The position numbers and the translations under genes are program-made. The notes below the pieces were generated by a model that was not told the origin of the DNA, did not search any database, and worked only from the letters and a program-made list of their open reading frames with translations. Below are positions 1 through 9,733 of a DNA stretch of 64,000 nt, piece by piece. The DNA comes from Micromonospora sp045209745 (GTDB lineage Bacteria > Actinomycetota > Actinomycetes > Mycobacteriales > Micromonosporaceae), in contig NZ_CP109273.1 in NCBI RefSeq assembly GCF_045209745.1, forward strand, positions 5,890,001 to 5,954,000, read 5' to 3'. Position 1 is the stretch's first letter. Each line of letters opens with the position of its first letter.

Positions 1-477
1 GAGCGGGGTGCACTGCGGTGCGGTCCGTACCTGGGTCGGGTCGTAACCGCAGTGCCAGTCGCCGCGCAGCAGGGTGAGCACCTCGACCGGGTCGATGCCC
101 CGGGCAACCAGCGCCATCGATTCGCGGTAGGTGGGGAAGACCCAGTCGGTGTCGCGGACCGCGAGCACCGCGCCGACCTGGCATGCCTCCTGGCCGCGCG
201 AGGACGGGTAGACGGCGAGGCGGCCCTGCTTGGTCAGGGCGGTGGCCTGCACGTCGAAGCGGCGGCCGACGACCATCCGCCGGTACAGCTCGCGCAGCGC
301 CTCGACGGGCGGCTCCGGGTAGTCCTTGCGCGCCGGCAGCGGGGTGCCGTCCGGGTTCAGCAGTCGGACCGGCTCGGCGTGCGGCAGCAGCCCGGCCGAG
401 GGGTCGGGGGCGGCCTGGGTGGCCGGCCGGCGGGTGCGGGGGGATGCCCTGCGGACCGCCTGGGGTGTGGTCGTCAC
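1..477 (-). CDS. pdhA: 2-oxo-acid dehydrogenase E1 component, alpha subunit (N-terminal part, runs off the window)
   Basis: Only the first 159 codons are present; the gene continues past base 1. The reverse-strand translation has the E1-alpha N-terminal pattern: a roughly 45-residue Pro/Ala-rich leader, then LYRRMVVGRRFDVQ, SSRGQEACQVGA and DWVFPTYRE, the region that shapes the thiamine-diphosphate pocket. E1 decarboxylates pyruvate or branched-chain 2-oxo acids and passes the acyl group to E2. The start is the GTG at 477-475, seven bases after AGGAGGT. It is divergent from an Lrp/AsnC regulator, an arrangement known for branched-chain (bkd) operons, so the substrate could be branched-chain 2-oxo acids rather than pyruvate. 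Confidence 0.85.
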   Translation of the reverse strand, partial: MTTTPQAVRRASPRTRRPATQAAPDPSAGLLPHAEPVRLLNPDGTPLPARKDYPEPPVEALRELYRRMVVGRRFDVQATALTKQGRLAVYPSSRGQEACQVGAVLAVRDTDWVFPTYRESMALVARGIDPVEVLTLLRGDWHCGYDPTQVRTAPQCTPL

Positions 478-582
478 GGCGGGGACCTCCTGGACGTGTG
501 GTGGACCTATGCTCATGCCGTCGGATGATTGACTCAAGGTGCCGGTGGAACGCGGGACGAATGGCAGGATGAGGAGTGGTTC

Positions 583-1089
583 ATGAGCCAGGAGGCCAAC
601 CTCGTACCGGGCGTGGCGGGCGGAACGGGACGTTCGGCCGGGCCCCCCGACGAGGTGGACCGCCGGATCCTGCGCGAACTGGTCCGCGACGGCCGGCTCT
701 CCATCCGTACGCTGGCCGAGCGGGTGCACGTCTCGCGCACCAACGCGTACGCCCGGGTGGAGCGCCTGGTGCGGGACGGGGTGATCACCGGCTTCCGGGC
801 CCGGGTGGCGCCGGAGCCCGCCGGGCTGGGCACGTCGGCGTACCTCGCGCTGACCATCGAGCAGAACACGTGGCGGGAGGTGTCCGAGGAGCTGGCCCGG
901 GTGCGCTACGTCGAGCACGTGGCGCTGCTCAGCGGCGAGCACGACGTGTTGGCGCTGGTGCGGGCGCCGGACAACGCCACCCTGCGGGACGTGGTGCTGG
1001 ATCGGGTGCAGAGCATCGCCGGGGTGCTGTCGACGCGTAGCTGGCTGGTCTTCGAGGAGTTCGACGGCACGCAGAGCCCCTGGCCGTAG
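583..1089 (+). CDS. Lrp/AsnC family transcriptional regulator
   Basis: This is a 168-residue regulator. Residues about 20-65 are the AsnC winged helix-turn-helix (DEVDRRILRELVRDGRLS, then RTLAERVHVSRTNAYARVERL). The rest is the RAM/AsnC ligand-binding fold, ending in STRSWLVFEEF. I chose the ATG at 583 because GAGGAG lies just upstream; a TTG at 529 would add 18 poorly conserved residues. Lrp-type proteins sense amino acids as oligomers. The 105-bp gap to the divergent E1-alpha gene suggests that it controls that operon (inference). It ends 4 bases from the convergent LigD-like gene. Confidence 0.9.
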   Translation: MSQEANLVPGVAGGTGRSAGPPDEVDRRILRELVRDGRLSIRTLAERVHVSRTNAYARVERLVRDGVITGFRARVAPEPAGLGTSAYLALTIEQNTWREVSEELARVRYVEHVALLSGEHDVLALVRAPDNATLRDVVLDRVQSIAGVLSTRSWLVFEEFDGTQSPWP

Positions 1090-1093
1090 GCGC

Positions 1094-2068
1094 TCAGCGT
1101 GCCGGCGGGGCCTCCAGCCCTTCCCGGTCGGCCAGCTCCAGCAGCGGCTCCAGGGAGAACCGGCGGCCGTCGAGGCCGGCGTGCGGGTCGCCCCGCTCGG
1201 CGAACCGGGCCGGCAGGCTCACCACGTCGAAGTCCTCCGGCCGCGCGTCGTCCAGCTCCGACCAGTCGAGCGGCGCGGAGACCAGGGCCCGCGGGGTGGG
1301 CCGGATCGAGTACGCCGAGGTCACGGTGTGATCGCGGGCCATCTGGTTGTAGTCGACGAAGACCGGCCGGTCCCGCTGGTCCCGCCACCAGGTGGTGGTG
1401 ACCAGGTCGGGCAGCCGGCGCTGCATCTCCCGGCCCAGCGCCAGCACCGCCCGCCGGCAGTCCCCGAAGCTCCACCGCGGCTCGATGGACAGATAGACAT
1501 GGATGCCCCGGCCGCCGGTGGTCTTCGGGTAGCCGACCAGCCCCAGCTCGTCGAGGAACGCCCGCACCTCGTGGGCGACCGGGACGACCTGGGCGAAGTC
1601 CACTCCCGGCATCGGGTCCAGGTCGATGCGAAGCTGGTCGGGATGCTCCACGTCGCCGGCCGAGACCGGCCAGGGGTGGAAACGCAAGGTGCCCAGGTTG
1701 GCCGCCCAGATCACCACGGCCAGCTCGCTCGGGGCCACCTCGTCGGCGGTCCGGCCGCTCGGGAAGGTGATGTGCGCAGTACGTACCCAGTCGGGCGCCC
1801 CGGCCGGCAGCCGCTTCTGGTAGAACGCGTCGCCGCGGTTGTCCTGCCGGGTGGCGATCTTCGCGCCGTCGAACACGCCGCGCGGCCAGCGCTCCAGCAT
1901 GGTCGGCCGGTCGCGCAGGGCGCGCAGGATGCCGTCGCCGACGGCGAGGAAGTAGCGGACCACGTCGAGCTTGGTCAGCCCGCGTTCTGGAAAGTACGGC
2001 TTGTCTGGGCTGGAGACGCGGACCACCCGCTGCCCCACCCGGATCTCCTCGGCCGCCGTGGTCGCCAC
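1094..2068 (-). CDS. ligD: LigD-type DNA primase-polymerase (archaeo-eukaryotic primase fold)
   Basis: This 324-residue stand-alone polymerase domain is of the kind used in bacterial non-homologous end joining. Family hallmarks are SSPDKPYFPERGLTKLDVV near the N-terminus, the catalytic acidic pair in RIDLDPMPG, TTGGRGIHVYLSI with its conserved His, and the C-terminal RPTPRALVSAPLDW. It would add NTPs or dNTPs at DNA ends before ligation. There is no ligase or nuclease domain and no ku gene beside it, so any partners are elsewhere. The start is GTG at 2068-2066 with a weak GTGAGG upstream. The symbol follows the family; this is a split polymerase rather than full-length LigD. Confidence 0.88.
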   Translation of the reverse strand: MATTAAEEIRVGQRVVRVSSPDKPYFPERGLTKLDVVRYFLAVGDGILRALRDRPTMLERWPRGVFDGAKIATRQDNRGDAFYQKRLPAGAPDWVRTAHITFPSGRTADEVAPSELAVVIWAANLGTLRFHPWPVSAGDVEHPDQLRIDLDPMPGVDFAQVVPVAHEVRAFLDELGLVGYPKTTGGRGIHVYLSIEPRWSFGDCRRAVLALGREMQRRLPDLVTTTWWRDQRDRPVFVDYNQMARDHTVTSAYSIRPTPRALVSAPLDWSELDDARPEDFDVVSLPARFAERGDPHAGLDGRRFSLEPLLELADREGLEAPPAR

Positions 2069-2127
2069 GCCTCACACCGTAACGGGCAGCGGCCCGTCCC
2101 GGCCGCCCCTCGGGCAGGCCGGGCAGG

Positions 2128-2454
2128 TCAGGAGATCAGCATGATGCCCACGACGACGAGCGGCAACCCGACGAACAGGAAGATCCCGACCCCGGTGAGG
2201 ACTCGGCCACCGCCCCCGGTCTCCTGCTCGGGTGCGAGCCCGAAGGTGGCCCGGGCACCCAACATGCCGACCCGGCTGAGGGTCAGGTCGCCCGTGACCC
2301 CGAGCAGCGCCCCGACGACCACCAGGGCGATGCCGAGCCGGGTGGCGAACTCACCGCCGGACACCGCGACCCACACCCCGGCAGCCACCGCGACCACCAC
2401 CAGCGCGATCACCAGCAGCACCAGGGCTTCCCGCAGCCCTTTGAGGACCGTCAT
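2128..2454 (-). CDS. small integral membrane protein, function unknown
   Basis: This 108-residue protein has about three hydrophobic segments: residues about 10-32, 40-60 and 90-107, the last ending at the C-terminus. A Gly-rich loop with ETGGGGR separates the second and third. I do not recognise a characterised family. The ATG at 2454 is preceded by GGAG at good spacing; another ATG at 2466 would add four residues. It lies 59 bp downstream of the LigD-like gene start on the same strand and is probably transcribed independently. Confidence 0.6.
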   Translation of the reverse strand: MTVLKGLREALVLLVIALVVVAVAAGVWVAVSGGEFATRLGIALVVVGALLGVTGDLTLSRVGMLGARATFGLAPEQETGGGGRVLTGVGIFLFVGLPLVVVGIMLIS

Positions 2455-2558
2455 CGATGGCTCCATCCCGTCTTGTCGGACGAGACATTTTGCGCCATCG
2501 ACGGGTCCGGCCGCTGCCCCCGCTGGGCAGCGGCCGGTTGGGCCGACGGTTCGGGCGA

Positions 2559-2798
2559 TCAGCGCCCTTCCTGCTGCATGCGCGTCATGAGCATCTGCTT
2601 GCCCTGGTCACCCGCCTTGCGGTTGTTCTCCTGGATCTTGCGGAACCAGTTGGCGAGTTCCGTGTCGCCCCGCGCGTCCGCGTCGGCGATGTACGTGTCC
2701 ATCCGGTAGATGTTCTCCAACGACATCTGCAACATGTGGATCAGGTCGTAGTTCTTGTCCCGCACCGGGCTCATCTGTTCCCTGGTCATGGTCGCCAC
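2559..2798 (-). CDS. small helical protein, function unknown
   Basis: This 79-residue, charged, helix-rich protein contains DLIHMLQMSLENIYRMD and ELANWFRKIQENNRK. It has no signal peptide or membrane segment. The pattern recalls short ferritin-like or four-helix bundle proteins, but no metal-binding set is clear, so I assign no function. The GTG start at 2798 sits six bases after GGGAGG, which supports real translation. Confidence 0.6.
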   Translation of the reverse strand: MATMTREQMSPVRDKNYDLIHMLQMSLENIYRMDTYIADADARGDTELANWFRKIQENNRKAGDQGKQMLMTRMQQEGR

Positions 2799-3083
2799 GA
2801 CATACCTCCCCTGTCTCGACTCCGGTCGCGCACCGCTTACCCGCCCCCAGCGGGTTCACGCCCGGCCGGCCGCGAACCGGCTGTCTCGCCCGTGAGCTGC
2901 TCGACGAGCTGCCCCCGTGCCTGGCCACGGTCTGACGGTTGTTGTCGATCCCTCCGGCTGCGGGTAACACAACCCAGGATTCCGACGCTGAACCCCCTGG
3001 AAAGCGAGCAACCTGCTCGTTTACCGCCGGCCCGCTTCCCGCCAGGCAGTGGGGCCGGCTGGATCAGCCCTCTGGGAGTCTGT

Positions 3084-4550
<1,467 letters not shown>

Positions 4551-4566
4551 CACCCGCACCATCAGC

Positions 4567-4600
4567 GACGGGGTCCGGCGTTCCAGCGCCGGGCCCCGTC
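4567..4600 (+). terminator. rho-independent-like hairpin after the subtilisin gene
   Basis: Arms at 4567-4580 and 4587-4600 are complementary over 14 bp with one G-U type mismatch around a 6-base loop. The hairpin lies 17 bp after the protease stop codon. There is no clear U-tract, as is common in high-GC actinobacteria. Confidence 0.65.
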
Positions 4601-4667
4601 CTGCTGTTTGCGCAGGTCCATGCCCGGGTACGGGTGGCGACACCAGTCGACTCGAGAAGGTCATCCG

Positions 4668-5168
4668 GTGTCCACCGATGCCATCGTCATGCTGAAAGAG
4701 GACCACAAGGAGATGCGCCGCCTGTTCAAGGCGTTCCAGGACGCCGAGGAAGCGCCGGCGAGCGAGCGGCGGCAGCTGGTCAGGCAGATCATCGAGGCGC
4801 TGACGGTGCACACCTACCTCGAGAACGAGGTGATGTACCCCGAGGTCCGCCGGCTCGTGCCGGACGTCGAGGACGACGTCCTGGAGTCGTACGAGGAGCA
4901 CCACGTCGCGGACGTGCTCTGCCTCGAACTCTTCACCATGGCCCCAGACGACGAGCGGTACAACGCCAAGACGACGGTGCTGATCGAGAGCGTGCTGCAC
5001 CACGTCCAGGAGGAAGAGGAGGAGTGGTTCCCCAAGGTGCGTGAGGCGCTCGGGCGTAACCAGCTCCAGGAGATCGGCGAGCGCATGATCGAGCTACGCC
5101 GGAAGGCGCCGAAGACCCCGACCGCGCCGAAGGCGCTCAAGAAGTCGCTGGACGCCGTGACCGCCTGA
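4668..5168 (+). CDS. hemerythrin-like (HHE) domain protein
   Basis: This 166-residue cytoplasmic protein carries the iron-ligand pattern of hemerythrin HHE domains: DHKEM near residue 12, then HTYLENE (H-x3-E), EEHHVADVL and a final HHVQEEEEEWFP (H-x3-E). The family binds a di-iron centre and is linked to oxygen, NO or redox sensing and to stress defence. The C-terminal 30 residues are Lys/Pro/Ala-rich and probably flexible. GTG 4668 is chosen because GAGAAGG ends seven bases upstream; the ATG at 4608 lacks such a site. It is monocistronic, between a terminator and the glyA leader. Confidence 0.85.
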   Translation: MSTDAIVMLKEDHKEMRRLFKAFQDAEEAPASERRQLVRQIIEALTVHTYLENEVMYPEVRRLVPDVEDDVLESYEEHHVADVLCLELFTMAPDDERYNAKTTVLIESVLHHVQEEEEEWFPKVREALGRNQLQEIGERMIELRRKAPKTPTAPKALKKSLDAVTA

Positions 5169-5245
5169 GCGGCCCCGCCCTGGACGTGGACCCGCCCGGT
5201 GGGCCGGAGGTGCACCGGGCGGGCTGCGGCGTACCCGGTAGGATC

Positions 5246-5330
5246 GGCGCGGGCCGTTACTGGCGCGTGGGGATGGAGAACCATCGGGGAGCGGTCCCGT
5301 CACGAGGACGTTTGCCGAGCGCCTGGGCCT
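5246..5330 (+). promoter_or_regulatory. ZTP (pfl) riboswitch in the glyA leader
   Basis: The leader carries the conserved blocks of the pfl motif in the right order. A first stem contains GTTACTGGCG (5256-5265), followed by a purine-rich GTGGGGATGG stretch. CCATCGGGGAGC follows (5281-5292), and CCGAGC-GCCTGGGC closes the pseudoknot (5315-5328). The motif ends 25 bases before the glyA start, whose AGGAGG is at 5345-5350. The pfl class senses ZTP/ZMP and turns on one-carbon and purine genes, which fits glyA. I recognised it by eye and did not run a covariance model. Confidence 0.82.
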
Positions 5331-5354
5331 TCCCGCACGTCTGTAGGAGGTCGC

Positions 5355-6791
5355 ATGTCGCGCAACGCCGAGTCCACCGCTTTCCGTAGTGCCCTTGAGG
5401 TGATCCGGGCTGTCGAGCCGCGGGTGGCCGATGCCATCGGCGCCGAGCTGACCGACCAGCGGGAGTCGCTCAAACTCATCGCCAGTGAGAACTACGCCTC
5501 CCCGGCGACGCTCCTGGCCATGGGCAACTGGTTCAGTGACAAGTACGCCGAGGGCACCGTCGGACGCCGCTTCTACGCCGGCTGCCAGAACGTCGACACC
5601 GTCGAGGCGCTCGCCGCCGAGCACGCCCGGGAGCTGTTCGGCGCCGCGCACGCGTACGTGCAGCCGCACTCGGGCATCGACGCCAACCTGGTCGCGTTCT
5701 GGGCGGTGCTGGCCGACCGGGTGGAGTCCCCCGCGCTGAAGAAGGCGCAGGTCCGCCAGGTCAACGACCTCACCGAGGCCGACTGGTTCGCGTTGCGCCG
5801 CGAGCTGGGCAACCAGCGGATGCTCGGCATGTCGCTGGACGCCGGCGGTCACCTCACCCACGGCTTCCGGCCGAACATCTCGGGCAAGATGTTCGACCAG
5901 CGCAGCTACGGCACCGACCCGGTGACCGGTCTCATCGACTACGACCGGGTGGCCGAGGCGGCCCGCGAGTTCAAGCCGCTGATCCTGGTCGGCGGCTACT
6001 CGGCGTACCCCCGGAAGGTGAACTTCCGGATCCTGCGGGAGATCGCCGACTCGGTCGGCGCCACCTTCATGGTCGACATGGCACACTTCGCCGGCCTGGT
6101 GGCCGGCAAGGTGTTCACCGGCGACTTCGACCCGGTGCCGCACGCGCACATCGTCACGACCACCACCCACAAGTCGCTGCGCGGCCCGCGCGGTGGCATG
6201 GTGCTCTGCCAGCCGGAGCTGGCCGACCAGGTGGACCGGGGCTGCCCGATGGTGCTCGGTGGTCCGCTGCCGCACGTGATGGCCGCCAAGGCGGTCGCCC
6301 TCGCGGAGGCCCGCCGCCCCGACTTCGCCGACTACGCGACCCGCATCGTCGACAACGCGCAGGCCCTCGCCGAGGGGCTGCTGCGCCGGGGCGCGAAGCT
6401 GGTCACCGGCGGCACTGACAACCACCTGGTGCTGATCGACGTGTCCGGCTACGGGCTCACCGGCCGGCAGGCCGAGCAGGCTCTGCTGGACTCGGGCATC
6501 GTCACCAACCGCAACTCGGTCCCGCAGGATGCGAACGGGGCCTGGTACACGTCCGGCATCCGGGTCGGCACGCCAGCGCTGACCACCCGGGGGCTGGGCA
6601 CCGCCGAGATGGACCAGACCGCGGAGCTGATCCACACCGTGCTGGCCCAGACCACCGCCGGCGCCAACGCCGACGGCACGCCGTCGAAGGCGAAGTACAC
6701 CCTGGACCCCGATCTGGCCGACAAGATCGCCCGCCAGGCCACCGACCTGCTGGCCCCGCACCCCCTCTACCCCGCCATCAACCTGACCTGA
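5355..6791 (+). CDS. glyA: serine hydroxymethyltransferase
   Basis: This 478-residue PLP enzyme interconverts serine plus tetrahydrofolate with glycine plus 5,10-methylene-THF. Visible motifs are LIASENYAS, RFYAGCQNVD, VQPHSGIDAN and TTTTHKSLRGPRGG, in which Lys273 forms the PLP Schiff base. It is about 55 residues longer than the common 415-430-residue form, partly because of a charged insertion at about 121-155 between the N-terminal domain and LGMSLDAGGHLTHG. ATG 5355 follows AGGAGG with a 4-base gap. The upstream ZTP riboswitch suggests induction when 10-formyl-THF is short. Confidence 0.96.
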   Translation: MSRNAESTAFRSALEVIRAVEPRVADAIGAELTDQRESLKLIASENYASPATLLAMGNWFSDKYAEGTVGRRFYAGCQNVDTVEALAAEHARELFGAAHAYVQPHSGIDANLVAFWAVLADRVESPALKKAQVRQVNDLTEADWFALRRELGNQRMLGMSLDAGGHLTHGFRPNISGKMFDQRSYGTDPVTGLIDYDRVAEAAREFKPLILVGGYSAYPRKVNFRILREIADSVGATFMVDMAHFAGLVAGKVFTGDFDPVPHAHIVTTTTHKSLRGPRGGMVLCQPELADQVDRGCPMVLGGPLPHVMAAKAVALAEARRPDFADYATRIVDNAQALAEGLLRRGAKLVTGGTDNHLVLIDVSGYGLTGRQAEQALLDSGIVTNRNSVPQDANGAWYTSGIRVGTPALTTRGLGTAEMDQTAELIHTVLAQTTAGANADGTPSKAKYTLDPDLADKIARQATDLLAPHPLYPAINLT

Positions 6792-6792
6792 C

Positions 6793-6971
6793 CCCCGCTC
6801 CCCGCTCCCCGCTCCCCCGCTCCCCCGCTCCCCCCACCGCGTCGATCTAGGGAAAATTGCTGCGGCTAGAGATCAACTAGCGACGATTAGCCCTAGATCG
6901 ACGGGGCGGGGGGCGGGGGCGGCGGACGGGGGCGGGGCGGGGGCAAAGGGCGGGGGGTGGGTGGGTGGGGC
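6793..6971. repeat. C-rich short tandem repeats and a long palindrome between convergent genes
   Basis: Bases 6793-6834 are about five tandem copies of a 7-8 bp CCCCGCTC unit. A palindrome follows with perfect 13-bp arms at 6840-6852 and 6891-6903 (CGTCGATCTAGGG and its complement). Its interior is unusually AT-rich and contains a nested GCTAG/CTAGC stem. A G-rich stretch then runs to 6971. The region lies between glyA and an oppositely oriented small gene, so a bidirectional terminator is likely. Confidence 0.7.
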
Positions 6972-7223
6972 TCAGGTTAGGGGGCGCTTGAGGTGGTAGC
7001 GGTGGACTTCGGTGCTTCCTTGGACGTTGTTCACGTCCTCGGCCGCGGAGACGAGCTCCCATCCCTCCCGGCCGGCGAGGTTGAGGTGCGCGATGGCGGT
7101 GTCGCCGAAGGCCGTGATGTCCTTGCGTGACCCGTCCGGCGCGTACCAGACGAACGAGACATGGAAATTGCGGCCCTGTCCCTGATAGCGGCGGACGAGC
7201 AGGGCGTACTCCCAGGCAACCAT
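6972..7223 (-). CDS. small DUF4177-like protein
   Basis: This 83-residue protein begins VAWEYALLVRR, ends YHLKRPLT, and has HLNLAGREGWELVSAAED in the middle. That spacing of a W-E-Y start, a G-W-E-L-V core and a final strand resembles the short DUF4177 family, whose role is unknown. No signal or membrane segment is present. ATG 7223 is the only sensible start. It is convergent with glyA. Confidence 0.55.
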   Translation of the reverse strand: MVAWEYALLVRRYQGQGRNFHVSFVWYAPDGSRKDITAFGDTAIAHLNLAGREGWELVSAAEDVNNVQGSTEVHRYHLKRPLT

Positions 7224-7299
7224 GCGGCCTATTATGACCGTCCAGCCAGGACCCCGGCACGCGGGCCGTTGCGCATTGCCATCCGATGAACGCGGTGTG

Positions 7300-8626
7300 T
7301 CAACCCACCGTTCCCGTTGCCCGACGGGTCAGCTCGTCGGTGATCAGGGCCGCGAGGCGATCCAGCCCGAGGTCGATCTGCTGGGGAGTCACCGCGCTGA
7401 CCGACAGCCACACACCGGCGCGGTGTCGTCGTAGAAGTGAGCCATCGGCGTCCACAACACACCGTAGTCGCGCGCCGAGCGGTCCAGCAGCGCGTCGTCG
7501 ACCGGGAACGGCACGGTCACCACCACGAAGAACCCGCCGGCCGGCACGGTCCACCGCACCGGCCGGTCGGGCCGGTCCGGGAACCGCCGACCCAGGCCGG
7601 CCACCAGGTGGCGCAGGTTGGGGTGTACGCGGACCGCTCCCGGGTGTTCGCGGGCACCAGGCTGCCGCCGTGTTCCAGCAGCCGGCCGCCGATCACCGCC
7701 TGCGCGATCGGCGACGTGTTCACCGTGACCATGCTCTTGATCATGGCGAGTTGGTCGGCGAGCGGGCCGACCCGGCCGTCCGGCCCGGCCACCCGCTGGT
7801 CGGCGACCACGTACCCGACGCGGGCACCGGGCAGCACGGTCTTGGCGAACGAGCCGAGGTAGACGACCCGGCGCTCGGTGTCCAACGCCTTGAGGGTGGG
7901 CGGGCGCGGCCTGTCGTCGAGGTGGAACAGCCCGTACGGGTTGTCCTCCAGCAGCAGCAGATCCTCCTCGGCGGCCAACGCCAACAGCCGCCGCCGGTGG
8001 GCGGTGTCGATGCTGACTCCGGAGGGGTTGGCGAAGTCCGGCATCACGTAACAGGCGCGCGGTCGGAGCCCCGCCGCCCGGGCCCGGCGTACCTGGGTGG
8101 AGAGGTCGACCAGGTCCACCCCGGACGACCCACCGGCGACCGGCCACACCGGCAGGTCCACCAGCCGGGCCGCCCCGGTCAGCCCGACGTAGGTCGGGGC
8201 GACCGCGAGCAGCACGTCCGCCGGCCCGGCCCGCAACGCCCGCAGCACCAGGAACATCGCCTCCTGGCAGCCGACGGTCACCACGACGGCCTCCGGGTCG
8301 ACGGTGATCCCCTCGTCGACCGCGAGGTTGCGGGCGATCAGGTGGTGCACGATGCCCTTGGTGCGGCCGTACTGCAACAGCAGCCGCCGGGCCTGCTCGG
8401 GTCGGTGACCCAGGTCGTCGGTGAGGTGCCGGTGGAACGTGTCCAGGTGCCGGTGCACCGCCGCGAGATCGAAGAACTCCTCGTATGGCCGGCCGGCCGC
8501 GAGGGACACCGCCGCCGGATAGCGCTCAGACACCTCGTTGAGGAAGTTCATCGAGGTCAGCGCCGGATCGCCCAGCGCGGGGTGCAGGTCGGCGACGGTC
8601 AGGTCGACCGGTTCGGTGGCGGTCAC
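7300..8626 (-). pseudogene. PLP-dependent aminotransferase (HpgT-like), broken by two frameshifts
   Basis: A fold-type I aminotransferase is readable from GTG 8626: SLAAGRPYEEF, LQYGRTKGI, an Asn/Tyr region with DFANPSG, and the PLP lysine in YLGSFAKTVLPGARVGY. The frame then breaks near 7620, where each flank is coding but one base appears missing by a C4 run. It breaks again near 7420, after FYDDTAPV. The last frame ends VTPQQIDLGLDRLAALITDE at 7300. Repairing both would give about 440 residues. It sits three bases after the HmO-like gene, so it was the last gene of that operon. It resembles the 4-hydroxyphenylglycine transaminase of glycopeptide clusters. Homopolymer sequencing errors are a fair alternative to true decay. 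Confidence 0.75.
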
Positions 8627-8629
8627 CGC

Positions 8630-9733
8630 TCAACCTGCCGTACGGGTGCGCAGCTCGCCGGTAGCCGCCGGGTCGGGACAGCCGGCCAGGGTGAGAGCGT
8701 CGCGCAGTTCGGCGGCGAGCAGGTCCAGCGCGTCCCGCGCGCCGTGTTCGCCACCGACAGCCAGCGCCCAGAGCAGCGGCCGACCGACCAGCACCCCGGC
8801 GGCACCCAGCGCGAGCGCCCGCAGCACGTCGGTGCCGCCCCGGATGCCGCTGTCCATCAGCACCTGGCACTCGTCACCAACCGCGTCGACGACCTCCGGG
8901 AGCATGGTCACGCTGGCCGGCGCACCGTCGAGCTGCCGCCCACCGTGGTTGGACACGACCACCGCGTCCGCGCCGATCCGCACCGCCTCGACCGCGTCGT
9001 CGGGGTCCAGCACCCCCTTGACCACCAGCGGAAGGTCGACCTGCTCGCGGAGCCAGGCCAGGTCCGTCCAGCGCAGCGCGGGCGCGAAGGCCGCCTCGGT
9101 GTGTGCGGCGATCGCGGAAACCCCGGGGGCGCCAGCGTGCGCCAGGGCATCCCGTCCGGTGGGCAGGTTCGCGGCGACCACGTCGGCCGGCAGTCGGAAC
9201 GCGTTGCGCAGGTCCCGGGGGCGGCGGCCCAGCACCGGAACGTCCACGGTGACCACCAGTGCCCGGCAGCCGGCCGTGACGACCCGGTCGAGCAGGTCGC
9301 GGACGAGAGCCCGATCGCGCAGCCAGTAGAGCTGGAACCAGACGTCCGCGCCCGCGCCGGTGACCTGTTCGATCGGTGTGCTGCCCAGCGTGCTCGCCAG
9401 ATAGGGCACCCCGGCCGCCCCGGCCGCCGCCGCGAGGCCCAGTTCCCCGTCCGGGTGCACCAGCCGCTGGTACGCCATCGGCGCCACCCCGACCGGCATG
9501 GCGTACGGGCGGCCGAGCAGTCGGGTGCCGAGGTCGACGGTGTCCACCCCGCGCAGCACCCGGGGCAGCACCGCGACCCGGTCCAGCGCGTGACGGTTCG
9601 CAGCCAGGGTCACCTCGGCCGCGCTGCCGCCCGCGACGTAGTCCCACACGTCCGACGGGAGCACGGCCCGGGCCCGCTCGGCGTAGTCGGCGAGCGACAC
9701 GGCCGGCAGGTCGGTCAGCACCGGCTCAACCAT
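8630..9733 (-). CDS. FMN-dependent alpha-hydroxy-acid oxidase, 4-hydroxymandelate oxidase-like
   Basis: This 367-residue TIM-barrel flavoenzyme belongs to the glycolate oxidase/HmO family. Seen are VWDYVAGGSAAEVTL, MPVGVAPMAYQRLVHPDGE, VTVDVPVLGRRPRDLRN, PLVVKGVLDPDDA (FMN-binding Lys), VVSNHGGRQLDG with the catalytic His and FMN Arg, and MDSGIRGGTDVL. The MAYQRLVHPDGE and LGRRPRDLRN stretches are closest in my memory to HmO, which makes 4-hydroxybenzoylformate for hydroxyphenylglycine. It overlaps the hydrolase by 8 bp and is followed by the HpgT-like gene. No HmaS (hydroxymandelate synthase) is in the window, so the actual substrate is uncertain. Confidence 0.85.
   Translation of the reverse strand: MVEPVLTDLPAVSLADYAERARAVLPSDVWDYVAGGSAAEVTLAANRHALDRVAVLPRVLRGVDTVDLGTRLLGRPYAMPVGVAPMAYQRLVHPDGELGLAAAAGAAGVPYLASTLGSTPIEQVTGAGADVWFQLYWLRDRALVRDLLDRVVTAGCRALVVTVDVPVLGRRPRDLRNAFRLPADVVAANLPTGRDALAHAGAPGVSAIAAHTEAAFAPALRWTDLAWLREQVDLPLVVKGVLDPDDAVEAVRIGADAVVVSNHGGRQLDGAPASVTMLPEVVDAVGDECQVLMDSGIRGGTDVLRALALGAAGVLVGRPLLWALAVGGEHGARDALDLLAAELRDALTLAGCPDPAATGELRTRTAG

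Noticed and set aside
529..582. TTG 529 as start of the Lrp regulator
   Set aside because: The extra 18 residues are not family-like, and GAGGAG directly precedes ATG 583.
6793..6834. Tandem CCCCGCTC units considered as a CRISPR-like array
   Set aside because: The unit is 7-8 bp with no spacers. It is a simple repeat.
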